64,000 nt of DNA, from assembly GCA_916048095.2 (NCBI GenBank), contig OU696595.1:5939295-6003294 (forward strand), given 5' to 3'. Shown here piece after piece: positions 20,206 to 32,078 of the stretch (within the stretch, counting starts at the first letter, position 1; the number at the start of each line of letters is the position of its first letter). Position numbers and translations under genes: made by a program. The notes beneath the pieces were generated by a model. The model saw nothing but the letters and a program-made list of their open reading frames with translations, did no database searches and had not been told where the DNA came from. The DNA is from Sacculina carcini. Lineage: Eukaryota > Arthropoda > Thecostraca > Sacculinidae.

Positions 20206-22385
20206 GTAGTAATTCATAAGTGTAACACTATCAAAACAATGAAACCTTCTGTCATCTCTATAATTCCAGATTTATGCGTCCGCTAAAACAGCATATTCAT
20301 ATAGTTGGCATTGCATGATATTACAACCCATATCCTTATGCAACTCACGCTTATGCAACTTGAAATTAAACCAATTAAATTATACAGTAAAATTCAGTAG
20401 TTAACTTTGTTCCCAGTAGTATTTTACCCGCCCGTCGGGCGGAAAAATTCATGTGTAAATATTGAGGACAATAAAGCCTTTCTATTCAGTATAGTGTAGC
20501 ATTAATTAAACTGTACCCAATAAAAGCACACCATTCATGCTTGGAGCTAATATGATGCATTCTTAATTGTGATTGGGCTTCAGTGAAATTAATCGGTGTA
20601 TATTCCTGTGTAATCGCAAGTGCGCATAATAGCTGTCAAATTGGTAATATGTGCTTTTGACTTTACACCGCCGTAACTTCCTTCAGATACACTTTGGAAA
20701 ATTAAAAATTATATCGTATTGTAGAAAACAAGATTTCTAGCACGATGGTATAATTTATTTTTATATGTAACAAACAGTTACTGAGAAATAGTAGAAAAAT
20801 GAATTAATTTTAGTCGCCCGGTGTTCAAGTGTAATTTAGGATGTATTCGTCGGGCGGAACAATTCATGTGTAAATATTGAGGACAATAAAGCCTTTCTAT
20901 TCAGTATAGTGTAGCATTAATTAAACTGTACCCAATAAAAGCACACCATCCATGCTTGGAGCTGATATGATGCATTCTTAATTGTGATTGGGCTTCAGTG
21001 AAATTAATCGGTGTATATTCCTGTGTAATCGCAAGTGCGCATAATAGCTGTCAAATTGGTAATATGTGCTTTTGACTTTACACCGCCGTAACTTCCTTCA
21101 GATACACTTTGGAAAATAAAAAATTATATCGTATTGTAGAAAACAAGATTTCTAGCACGATGGTATAATTTATTTTTATATGTAACAAATAGTTACTGAG
21201 AAATTGTAGAAAAATGAATTAATTTTAGTCGCCCGGTGTTCAAGTGTAATTTAGGATGTATTTGAGAATTTTGCCAATTTTACACGTTTTTTGTATCATT
21301 TGTGGGTATAAATTATAACTTATCTTGTAGAACACAAGATTATCTACACAGTAGTATATTCCTGTGTAATCGCAAGTGCGCATAATAGCTGTCAAATTGG
21401 CAATATGTCCTTTTGACTTTACACCGCCGTAACTTCCTTCAGATATACTTTGGAAAATTACAAATTATACCGTATTGTAGAAAACAAGATTTCTAGCACG
21501 ATGGTATACTTTATTTTTATGTATAACAAATTTTTACTGAGAAATAGTAGAAAAATTAATTAATCTTAGACGCCCGGTGTTCAAGTGTAATTTTGGATGT
21601 ATTTTAGAATTTTGCCAATTTTACACGTTTTTTGTATCATTTGCGGGTATAAATTATATCTCTTCTTGTAGAACACAAAATTATCTACACAATAGTATAA
21701 TTTTTATAGCTGTACCATTGCTGGTTTATGAAGAATAGATAGCGGAATATTGATCAAAATGTTCACGTTTTTGTGTGATAATTTTGCCTTTTTGACTTTG
21801 TCATTTTGACTTCACACCGCCGTCATTTTTTTTTAATACACTTTGGTAAATTAAAAATTATACCGTGTTGTAGCAAACAAAATTCCCAGCATGATGGTAT
21901 AATTTATTTAGATGTGTGATATTTGTTTGTTGAGAAATAGAGAAAAAAGTAAAAATAATTGGTCGCCTTGAGTTAAAATGAAATTATGAATGTAGATTGT
22001 AATTTTGTCATTTTTACTTATTTTATATTTAATTTTAGAATTTCAATTGTAGCCTAACATGTAAAACAAAAAATTCTCTACACAGTGGTATAATCTTTAT
22101 AGCTGTACCATTTCTAGTTTATGAGGAGTAGATCGCGGAACAATGACCAAAATTTTCGCATTTTTCAGGGTTCATTTTGTCCTTTAACCGCGATAACTTT
22201 TTTGTTTTTATTTGTAAAAATTTAAATTTATCCTATCGTGTAGACAAGAAAATTTCCAACGTAATGGTCTAAATTGTTAGCTTGTAGGCCAAGTGGTTAC
22301 CGAGGAGCAGCTTGCAGAAAATGGACCAATGAGGGTGGGACAGACAAACACACATACACACACACAGACAGAGGATCTATTTTAT
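20206..22385 (+). repeat. Long arm of the boxed repeat family with internal tandem copies
   Basis: Same order as 8066-9490: aacactatcaaaacaatg, box (20427), gtagcattaattaaactgtac, then repeated tgtgtaatcgcaagtgcg units (20608, 21028, 21361), ending gaggatctattttatat at 22371. A 411 bp block at 20437-20848 is repeated almost exactly at 20849-21260. Confidence 0.8.
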
Positions 22386-24950
22386 ATCTAGCATTAAAAC
22401 CCGCCCGTTGTGCGGAGCAATTCATAGAAATATTGCAAATTAAAAATAAATAAGGCAAACTCATAAAAACCTTAATCAATTAAAAAGTCTAAATTTCATT
22501 ATTTTTAATTTTATTTTGACAAAATATTTTCACTCAGCCCGCCTCATATTCAAACCCGCCCGACGTGAGGAATAATTCAGAACTCGAACACCATCCGTTC
22601 TGGTTCTTGAAGTCAAATCCATTAGTTTTGTATATGAATTCATTCTACACGGTGAAATTGAACGTTTTATTGCTGCCCGCGGGACATTTTTATTCCATAA
22701 AAATGAGCCATCGCTTCGTTTGCGTTTGAAGCCCATGATCATTGAACCAGCGAAACCATGAACCAGCGCAATTATGTCACCTCATATTCAAGCATACATA
22801 CACAGACAGACAGATAATTCCTTCTTTATGTATATATATAGCATTAAAACCCGCCCGTTGTGCGGGGCAATTCATAACATGAAATTCATATTCAATTCAT
22901 AAAAAATATGGAAAAATAAAAATGAAATAGGGTACACTCATAAAAATTTTTATCAATTGAAAATTATAAGTTTAATTATTTTTATTTCGACAAAATATTT
23001 CCCCTCAGTCCGCCTGAGTCATTTTTAAACCCGCCCGTCGTGCTGAATAATTCAGAACTCGAACACGATCCGTTCTGCATCTTGAAGTCAAATCCATTGG
23101 TTTTGCATCCGTTGCTGCCCGCGGAGCATTTTTATTTTTAAAAAAATACCTTTTTTCAAATGAACCATTTGAAAAAATGAACTAAACAATGGAAACACTT
23201 TTTTTAAACCCGCCCGTCGTGCGGAACAATTCATACAATAAAATTCATATTTGAAGTCAAATCCATTGGTTTTGTGTATGTATTAAATCTACAGGGGAAA
23301 TTGAACGTTCTATTGTCTATAGTTGCTGCCCGCGGAACATTTTTATATAAAAAAAATTACCTTTTTTAAATGAACTATTTGAAAAAATGATCTAAAAAAA
23401 CACTTTTTTTTAAACCCACCCGTCGTGCGGAACAATTGATACAATAAAATTCATATCAAACCCATAAAATATAATGAATACAAATTGAAAAGCAAAAAAT
23501 GTAACCTATAAATATCTTAACCAATAGAAAAGTCTAAATGTGAATATTTTTGTTCTTATTTTGACAAATATTATCCTCTCAACCCGCCTGATATATAAAT
23601 CTGCCCGTCGTGTGGTATAATTCAGAACACAAACACGAAACAAACAATGAAAGATGATGAAATCTTTCATTCATGAAATCATCAGAATGTTTCCAAACTA
23701 TATTTATTACTTAACATCATTCCCCAATATCATTTGCTTGATTACTATTTTACTTTTGCCGCTATCATATTTATTGTTAAAATTTATATATTTTCCGCTA
23801 TCACTAAAACCCAATATAACCTGAGTCAAACCTACCCAACCCAACCCAACCATCCAATCTTGACCGCTCTCAGTCTAGTCCGAGGTGATTTAACTTATTA
23901 GTTTGTGATCACAAAATATACTGATGCGATCATAATTTGTAATCAGAAGACTGAGATTATCTACCCCAGGGGTCCCAAACACGCGGTCCACCAATACTTT
24001 TCTCTCAACCCGCCAATATAGTATCGGGACCAAACTGTAAGGCAGCTAAATTCACATTTGTTGCATAATGCGATATAATTATACACCATTATCATATTAT
24101 CTCATAATTCTCGGTTAATGCTTCCACTAAAGCATCATATTCATACAGTTGTTATTTTTTGGATTACACCGTTATTATAGCCCTTGATATTACAGCCGAT
24201 ATTATATTATGCAATCTATATTCTACTACGTATTGCTCCTACTACATATATCATCAGATCGCAAAATATATTTAAAGGTTCACATCATTTTCCAACATCA
24301 TTTGCTTAAGAGCTATTGTACTTTTATCGCTAGAATATTTACTGCTAGCAAAATATCATACACCTCGCTATAATTTAAACCCACTTTTTATAGATACATT
24401 TAAGCCCGCCCGTCGTGCGGAACAGTTCATAGAATATAATTAATATTCAATTCATAAAAAATTAGTGCAAATTGAAAAAGAAAAAAAACCCATAGAAAAG
24501 TTTTAGCCAATATAAAAGTCTCAATGTGAAATTTATGTTTCAATTTAGAAAACATGTTTTTCCACAACCCGCCTCATATTTAAAGCTGCCCGTCGAGCGG
24601 AATAATTCAGAACTCAAACACGAAACAAGCACAATGAAAATTGATGAAAAACGACCAATAGAAAAATCAAATTTGTAAATTCTTGTTTTAATTATTGACG
24701 ATGTTTTTCCCTCAACACTACTCAAATTCACACCCGTCCTTCGTGTGTAGAAATTCAGAGGTGTAACACTATCAAAACAATGAAACATCTCTATAATTCC
24801 AGATTAATGCTTCCTCTAAAACAGCATATGCATATACTTGGCATTGCATGATATTACAACCCGTATCCTTATGCAACTTAAGCGTATGCAACTTAAAATT
24901 AAACCAATTAAATTACACAGTAAAATTCAGTAGCTTACTTTGTTCCAAGT
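22386..24950 (+). repeat. Boxed AT-rich repeat units
   Basis: Boxes near 22391, 22556, 22852, 23031, 23211, 23413, 23602, 24406, 24592 and 24960. The stretch 22850-23960 is closely repeated at 50362-51540. A candidate hAT-like end, ccaggggtcccaaacacgcgg, lies at 23966. No gene seen. Confidence 0.75.
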
Positions 24951-25135
24951 AGCATTTTACCCGCCCGTCGTGCGGAACATTTGATGTGTAAATATTGAGG
25001 ACAATAAAGACTTTCTATTCAGTATAGTGTAGCATTAATTAAACTGTACGCAAAAAACCACACCATCCATGCTTGGAGATAATATGATGCATTCTTAATT
25101 GTGATTGGGCTTCAGTGAAATTTAATCGGTGTATA

Positions 25136-26960
25136 TTCCTGTGTAATCGCAAGTGCGCATAATAGCTGTCAAATTGGCAATATGTCCTTTTGACTTTACA
25201 CCGCCGTAACTTCTTTCAGATACCCTTTGGAAAATTACAAATTATACCGTATTGTAGAAAACAAAATTTCTAGCACGATGGTATAATTTATTTTTATGTG
25301 CAACAAATAGAGACTGAGAAATAGTAGAAAAATAAATTAATTTTAGTCGCCCGGTGTTCAAGTGTAATTTTGGATGTATTTGAGAATTTTGCCAATTTTA
25401 CACGTTTTTGTATCATTTGTGGGTATAAATTATAACTTTTCTTGTAGAACACAAAATTATCTACAGAGTAGTATATTCCTGTGTAATAGCAAGTGCGTAA
25501 ATTGTGATTGGACTTAAGTGAAATTAAATCAGTGTATATTCATGTGTAATCGCAAGTGCGCATAATAGCTGTCAAATTGGTAATATGTGCTTTTGACTTT
25601 ACACCGCCGTAACTTCCTTCAGATACACTTTGGAAAATTACAAATTATACCGTATTGTAGAAAACAAGATTTCTAGCACGATGGTATAATTTATTTTTAT
25701 GTGTTACAAATAGCTACTGAGAAATAGTAGAAAAATAAATTAATTTTAGTCACCCGGTGTTCAAGTGCAATTTTGGATGTATTTGATAATTTTGCCAATT
25801 TTACACGTTTTTTGTATCATTTGTGGGTATAAATTATAGCTTATCTTGTAGAACACAAAATTATCTACACAGTAGTATACTCCTGTGTAATCGCAAGTGC
25901 GCATAATAGCTGTCAAATTGGCAATATGTCCTTTTGACTTTACACCGCCGAAACTTCCTTCAGATACACTTTGGAAAATTAAGAATTATACCGTATTGTA
26001 GAAAACAAAATTTCTAGCACGATGGTATAATTTATTTTTATGTGTAACAAATAGTTACTGAGAAATAGTAGAAAAATGCATTAATTTTAGTCGCCCGGTG
26101 TTCAAGTGAAATTTTGGATGTATTTGAGAATTTTGCCAATTTTACACGTTTTTTGTATCATTTGTGGTATAAATTGTAGCTTATCTTGTAGAACACAAAA
26201 TTCTCTACACAGTAGTATATCCCTGTGTAATCGCAAGTGCGTAAATTGTGATTGGACTTCAATGAAATTTAATCAGTGTATATTCATGTGTAATCGCAAG
26301 TGCGCATAATAGCTGTCAAATTGGCAACATGACATTTTGATTTTACACCGCCGTAACCTCCTTCAGATACACTTTGGAAAATTACAAATTATACCGTATT
26401 GTAGAAAAAAATATTTCTAGCACGATGGTATAATTTATTTTTATGTTTAACAAATATTTACTGATAAATAGTAGAAAAATGAATTAATTTTAGTCGCCCG
26501 ATGTTCAAGTGTAATTTTGGATGTATTTGAGAATTTTGCCGATTTTACACGTTTTTTGTATCATTTGTGGGTATAAATTATAGCTTATCTTGTAGAACAC
26601 AAAATTATCTACACAGTAGTATATTCCTGTGTAATCGCAAGTGCGCATAATAGCTGTCAAATTGGCAATATGTCCTTTTGACTTTACACCGCCGAAACTT
26701 CCTTCAGATACACTTTGGAAAATTACAAATCATACCGTATTGTAGAAAAAAATATTTCCAGCACAATGGTATAATTTATTTTTATATGTAACAAATAGTT
26801 ACTGAGAAATAGTAGAAAAATGAATTAATTTTAGTCGCCCGGTGTTCAAGTGTAATTTTGGATGTATTTGAGAATTTTGCCAATTTTACGTTTTTGGTAT
26901 CATGTGTGGGTATAAATTAGAATATTTCTTGTAGAACACAAAATTTTCTACACAATAGTA
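25136..26960 (+). repeat. Tandem array with alternating 333 and about 412 bp periods
   Basis: The unit start tgtgtaatcgcaagtgcgcataatagctgtc-like phrase occurs at about 25136, 25549, 25884, 26294 and 26627, giving spacings of 413, 335, 410 and 333. The longer unit has an extra block of about 75 bp carrying a second tgtgtaatcgcaagtgcg. Each unit includes ctttggaaaatta, a agcacgatggtataattta phrase and cgcccggtgttcaag. Confidence 0.8.
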
Positions 26961-27600
26961 TAATTTTTATAGCTGTAACTTTGCTGGTTTATGAGGAATA
27001 GATAGGGGAATATTGACCAAAATATTCGCGTTTTTAGGGCTAATTTTGCCTTTTTGACTTTGTCATTTTGACTTCACACCGCCGTAACTTTTTTTTAATA
27101 CACTCTGGAAAATTACAAATTATACCGTGCTGTAGAAGACAAAATTCCCAGCTTGATGGTAATATTTATTTAGATGTGTCATATTTAGTCGCTGAGAAAT
27201 AGAGAAAAAGGTATACAAAATCGAACGCGTGGAGTTTAAATATAATTTTGAATGTAGACTAAAATTTTGTCATTTTGACATATTTAATATTTAATTTTTG
27301 GATATGAATTATAGCCTACTGAGTAGAACAGAATATTTTCTACACAGTGGTATAATCTGTTTGGCTGTACCATTTCTGGTTTATGAGGAGTAGATGGCGG
27401 AACATTGACCACAATTTTTGCATTTTTCAGGGTTCATTTTGTCTTTTAACCACGATAACTTTTTTCGGTTTTATTCTTAAATTTGAAATTTATCCTATCG
27501 TGTAGACAAGAAAATTTCCAACGTAATGGTATAAATTGTTGGCGGGTACACCAAGTGGTTACTGAGTAGCAGCTTGCTGAAAATGGACCAAGGAGGGTGG

Positions 27601-27637
<37 letters not shown>

Positions 27638-27663
27638 AGGATCTCTTTTATATATATAGATAT
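26961..27663 (+). repeat. Terminal part of boxed repeat, with family end
   Basis: Single-copy end of the array, matching 9000-9492 and 49680-50361. It finishes with (GACA)n at 27601-27637 and ggatctcttttatatatatagat at 27639-27661. Confidence 0.8.
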
Positions 27664-27739
27664 ATATTTTGTAAGTTTAAGAATCTTATATTTGCTATTC
27701 GCTTTCGTGAATTGTATTATGTGTACTCCGCCTATAATT

Positions 27740-28890
27740 GGGATGTCATCCTGTTGGTTGGTGTGAATAAAGACAAAACAAAACAAAACAAAACAAATAT
27801 TGTGCTAGATCCTTGTACTAGATCCCCTTTTCTCATAGGGTAGCGCAAGAATCTCCGGAGATTCCCTTCAATATTACACAAAAATGCCACACCACAAATA
27901 ACCACACTAGTCTGGTCGCCAATCTCTGTAATTTTTCAATTGTTCTTATATGTCGCACTTCGTGAGGGCACCATACAACAGCATCATATTCAATTCTTGG
28001 TCTCATTATTGTCACTAATATATTTGTCATTTCTTGGTGTATGTGATTGAAGACGTATCTCATGCGTTATAGCTGCATTTGTCTTCCGATATATATATCA
28101 TATATATGAGCATCTGGAGAGAAATAATTTTGAATTATCACTCCTATATCTTTTTCTTCATCAGTTCTCTGCAATTTCAATTCTCCCAGCTTGTACACGA
28201 ATAATTGTTTTATCTGACTCGTTCCAAATTTCATCACGTGACATTTCGAGTTATTGAAATTCATTAACCGTTGACAACTTCATCTATGTAGTTTGTCTAC
28301 ATTGTCTTGTAATATTAGGCAGTCTTTAGGAGTTTATATAGTTCTCATTATTTGGCCGTCATCAGCAGAGATGCATGGTGCTTTCTATGTCTGTCACCAT
28401 GTCATTTATATTTACCTGAAACATTATGGGTCCCAAAACTGATGACGGCGATGGCGATGATGATGATGGCGTCACTCCTCTTACTGTAGTACTCATTTTT
28501 CTCACTCCTCTTACTGTAGTACTCATTTTTCTCACTCCTCTTAATTTAGTACTCATTTTTCTCACTCCTCTTACTGTAGTACTCATTTTTCTCACTCCTC
28601 TTAATATAGTACTCATTTTTCTCACTTCTACTTCTGTAGTACTCATTTTTCTCACTCCTCTTAATATAGTACTCATTTTTCTCACTTCTACTTCTGTAGT
28701 ACTCATTTTTCTCACTCCTCTTAATGTAGTACTCATTTTTCTCACTCCTCTCACTGTACTACTCATTTTTCTTCTTACGAGAATTTTTTTCATCCAGTCC
28801 AATCATTTTCCTTCTATTGCGCCATAATTTTCAAGTTTCCATAAGAGTCTCATATGCGGCACCTTGTCCATATTTGCCCACTGGTCTCGC
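27740..28890 (-). pseudogene. Non-LTR reverse transcriptase relic with internal minisatellite
   Basis: Minus-strand fragments read in RT order: DKVPHMRLLWKLENYG (about 28865-28818), LDWMKKILVRRKMS, a 30 bp tandem array in the same frame, SVLGPIMFQVNINDM (28438-28394), then a frameshift inside the catalytic box (SADDGQIMRT readable one frame over), KCHVMKFG, DIGVIIQ and RPRIEYDAVVW, and finally a C-terminal RKGDLVQ tail near 27800. Frameshifts and stops make it non-functional. The first RT motifs are missing or unreadable. Confidence 0.8.
28472..28772. repeat. 30 bp minisatellite inside the RT relic
   Basis: About ten copies of a 30 bp unit (tcactcctcttactgtagta plus ctcatttttc), with variants. 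Its length is ten codons, and it stays in the RT reading frame as RKMSTTVRGV-type decapeptides on the minus strand; it is also open on the plus strand. Confidence 0.92.
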
Positions 28891-28981
28891 TTTTGTATTG
28901 CCTCAACAATCTGGCTTTAAAACACAACAAACTCGAAACACATGATCTGCAAGTGTGTGTATGTATGTTTCAGTGTGAGTG

Positions 28982-28987
<6 letters not shown>

Positions 28988-29060
<73 letters not shown>
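28988..29060. repeat. (GT)n microsatellite
   Basis: About 36 uninterrupted GT repeats. Open frames over it are artefacts. Confidence 0.97.
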
Positions 29061-29062
<2 letters not shown>

Positions 29063-29180
29063 AAGTACACATCAACATATTGATCATAGCCACAATATAC
29101 AATCACAAGCATAATTTGTCGAATAAAATCTCTTGAACAGAGAGTTTTCACAATATAACACTAATGAAAACTAGACAAAC

Positions 29181-30119
29181 TCATGTGTGCGTGTTTGTGT
29201 GTGAGAGAGCGTGCATGTTTATCCATAACATTTCGTACAAATTACCCACTCGCTTGTTGAGCGGACTCAATTGCAAATTTCTGCCTCGCACTTGATTGAC
29301 GGCCGAGTGGACGGTGCGAAAGCCAGCTGATTGCAGACGATACAATAATCGATAATAAATCCCGCTGCCCATCAACTTTCTGCTCATATGAATTTCTGCT
29401 GCAATTTGTTGGAATCCTTTAGTCAGCTGATCGATTGTCTCTTTTTCTGCCCACAACCGCCACTCATCTCCTTCAATGTCCATCTTCAGATATGCGGCCA
29501 TTTTGTGCGCATGACCCATATGTTGGCGCAGTTGAGACAATGTTTCGTAGCCACCTCTATTATCGCCAAGTTTGCTAGGCTTGTAGCTATGTGGTCGCAC
29601 TCCTCGCCGCTCAAATGTCACCGTTTTATTTGTGTTGGCATCTTGCCAAATCTGTCGGTTGCCATGCCGACGATAAAGTCCCGCCGTAGGTGCCGGATCA
29701 AAGGCGAACACACGACAGCCACGCTTGGCAACGGCGCGCTCAAAACTCCACTCATTGGCTACACCCAGCGACAAGACAACGCATGATTGGCTGGCGTGCT
29801 GTGACGTCACTCCGCCGTCGCCTGGCGACAGCCAATAGACGCCCGCCTCGCACACAAACTTGTCGCCGTCGATTGGCTGACGCCGGCGCTTGGCTCGGCC
29901 CACACGCCACTTGACTCCGCCCATGCGTGTCAGAGGACTGCACAGTACTTGCGGTGTTTCAATATAGGCGTACAATTCTCTAAGCAGCTCGCTTCTATTT
30001 GTGGGCGGATGCTTGCGTAGAAATATTGCCTGAGGGTTTTCTGTGAGTGACCCCGCGTGACCTGGTCGTGACCTGAAGGACTGTACGCATGTCGTTGACC
30101 TTGGTTCGATGGGTGACCT
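29181..30119 (-). CDS. METTL24-like methyltransferase, probable terminal exon
   Basis: The minus-strand frame encodes a SAM-dependent methyltransferase-like domain of the FkbM/METTL24 type. Visible signatures, numbered from the ATG at 30134: RSELLRELYAYIETPQVLC near 50-65; DGDKFVCEAG near 90; the SAM-binding region VVLSLGVANEWSFERAV near 118-134; VFAFDPAPT near 140; LKMDIEGDEW near 214-223; and a C-terminal NLYEMLWINM. It ends at TGA 29181-29183. Just upstream of 30119 the minus strand reads ttgttcaacag followed by gtcaccc, a plausible splice acceptor, so translation from the ATG at 30134 may be false and the first exons are not seen. A second acceptor (cactcacag) lies near 30045. This is the only host-type gene recognised. 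The substrate of this family is not established, so none is assigned. Confidence 0.8.
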   Translation of the reverse strand, partial: RSPIEPRSTTCVQSFRSRPGHAGSLTENPQAIFLRKHPPTNRSELLRELYAYIETPQVLCSPLTRMGGVKWRVGRAKRRRQPIDGDKFVCEAGVYWLSPGDGGVTSQHASQSCVVLSLGVANEWSFERAVAKRGCRVFAFDPAPTAGLYRRHGNRQIWQDANTNKTVTFERRGVRPHSYKPSKLGDNRGGYETLSQLRQHMGHAHKMAAYLKMDIEGDEWRLWAEKETIDQLTKGFQQIAAEIHMSRKLMGSGIYYRLLYRLQSAGFRTVHSAVNQVRGRNLQLSPLNKRVGNLYEMLWINMHALSHTNTHT

Positions 30120-30347
30120 GTTGAACAAATGCATGTGTGTGTAAGTGTTCTATGTTTGGTGTTATTCCAAGATGTATCATGTTAAATCTCTAAATCGCTT
30201 GGGGATGATAAATCTTAATTAACTTTGTAATGTTCGATTTTTACTAAATTGAATAATTAAACGGGTTATGACAAATGATGACCAAATGGGATACATTGCA
30301 TACTAAATATATTGACAATAGGTACTGGTGATGTAGTTAGAGGTTTT

Positions 30348-30349
30348 CG

Positions 30350-30397
<48 letters not shown>

Positions 30398-30483
30398 ATG
30401 CTTCTTGTGTTTGCTGGTGTGGTGCTTTGCGCAATGTGTATGTATGCTTGTGTGTGTGTGTGTGAGTGTGTGTGTGTGTGTGT
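30348..30483. repeat. (GT)n microsatellite, interrupted
   Basis: GT runs at 30351-30395 and 30451-30483 separated by about 55 bp of mixed sequence. Confidence 0.95.
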
Positions 30484-30787
30484 TTGCAAAGTGCAGCGTT
30501 TGCAGAGTGGGTTCTTGTAGGCGCGCGTGGGTCATCTTTATGTCTTTTAATATATGTTCTGAACCGCAGTGGAAGTTCTCTTTTACAGATGATGAATTAG
30601 GTAGTGTTAAAATGGCAATTAAATGGATTATGATATTGTAATTAAAGTGGTAATTCTAAATGCTAATATAATTGGTAATTGTGAGTTTGTTAATAATTGG
30701 AGATGGTGTCGTACATAAACTCAGTGAACATGAACAGTTTACGTAATAAACAAACACGCACAACATCACACAAGCCCACGTTCAACA

Positions 30788-30912
30788 ATAACAATCACGT
30801 AAAGAGGGCAGTGAACAATAACAATCACGTAAAGAGGGCCGTGAACAATGACAATCACGTAAAGAGGGCCGTGAACAATAACAATCACGTAAAGAGGGCC
30901 GTGAACAATAAC
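30788..30912. repeat. 30 bp minisatellite, left part
   Basis: Four copies of aacaataacaatcacgtaaa plus gagggccgtg. The same unit continues at 31447-31606 after an inserted retrotransposon fragment. Confidence 0.95.
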
Positions 30913-31446
30913 AAACAAACAAACAAATAAACATATATTTACTATAGCGCCTGTAAAAACACGGTCGCGCATAACTTCAAGAGGAACAACAAAGCGTAAA
31001 TACATATATACATATACATACATACACAAACATGCACTTATACATATACATACATACACAAACATGCACTTATACATACACATATACACATGAGTTTTGA
31101 GTAAATAAGGAGGAATAGAAAATGGATAGCTGAATGAAATCATAGTTTGGCGAAAGGAGTGAGAGTGTGAGAAGCAGGATCAAACGAGATGTCAAAAAGG
31201 TGATTTTGAAGTCGGGAAGCAAACATGCGGTAGGAAGAAGCTGAAGTAATATGAGAAGGAAGAGAATTATAGATGCGCGGACCGAAGAAAGTAAAAGATT
31301 AGAGATTAGAGATAAGAGGACCACGAAGATTCATTAGTGGCCCGAGGACAGATGAGGGGAACAGGTCTACGAGAAGAAGCATTATCAGAACGAGTTAAAA
31401 GACTGACTAGGTAAGGCGGTTGACTAGGATCATGAAGGAGCTTGTA
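30913..31446 (-). pseudogene. CR1/L2-like retrotransposon 3' fragment inserted in the minisatellite
   Basis: On the minus strand 31446-31140 encodes the C-terminal end of a CR1/L2-like RT: YKLLHDPSQPPYLVSLLTR, then after a frameshift GPRIYNSLPSHIT and a tail LTPFAKL with TGA at 31140-31142. It aligns by eye with the end of the left-edge ORF (FKLLNGINQPEYLV ... FAPRFYNSLPSHV ... LTPYAKI), so it is a related family. About 220 bp of 3' UTR follow, ending in a (TTTG)n tail at 30909-30925. The copy is severely 5'-truncated, as is common for target-primed insertion. Confidence 0.85.
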
Positions 31447-31606
31447 AACAATCACGTAAAGAGGGCCGTGAACAATAACAATCACGTAAAGAGGGCCATG
31501 AACAATAACAATCACGTAAAAAGGGCCATGAACAATAACAATCACGTAAAGAGGGCCGTGAACAATAACAATCACGTAAAGAGGGCCGTGAACAATGACA
31601 ATCGCG
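31447..31606. repeat. 30 bp minisatellite, right part
   Basis: Five to six copies of the unit seen at 30788-30912, with one variant gggccatg pair. Confidence 0.95.
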
Positions 31607-31856
31607 TGAACAGTCCGCTGTTATCAGATAAATCGGTTGTATCGATGCATCAGTGTATTATAGCTGTGTTAGTTTAATTCAGTGTCAACAGATGACAGTT
31701 CAAGGGACCTGGTGGCTGCCCTGCCGAGGTTGAACAAGCTCATTCATGCTAGGATTCGGTGTAGGATTGGTCGGTTGTCGTTCTTGATGTGTGTATTATT
31801 GCGTGTGAGTTCTCGAGTGTGATATATCCTTCAGCATTCAATAGTGCGCGTTTGCG

Positions 31857-32078
31857 GTCGTGTCAAGGTCACGGTAGCGGTCATGTCAAGGTCACGGTAG
31901 CGGTCGTGTCGAGGTCATGGTAGCGGTCGTGTCAAGGTCATGATAGCGGTCATGTCAAGGTCATGGTAGCGCTCGTGTCGAGGTCATGGTAGCGGTCGTG
32001 TCAAGGTCATGGTAGCGCTCGTGTCGAGGTCACGGTAGCGGTCGTGTCAAGGTCACGGTAGCGGTCGTGTCGAGGTCA
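31857..32078. repeat. 23 bp minisatellite carrying TCAAGGTCA motifs
   Basis: About ten copies of ggtcgtgtcaaggtcatggtagc with substitutions. Six units contain TCAAGGTCA and four TCGAGGTCA. The first form equals the extended half-site bound by monomeric nuclear receptors such as FTZ-F1/SF-1 and ERR. Confidence 0.9.

Noticed and set aside
28426-28827. Plus-strand 133-codon Leu/Ile/Val-rich membrane-like protein
   Set aside because: It is the antisense translation of the 30 bp array within a minus-strand RT relic.
30788-31606. CRISPR-like regularly repeated 30 bp units
   Set aside because: Repeats are contiguous without unique spacers, interrupted by a retrotransposon, and the DNA is animal; it is a minisatellite.
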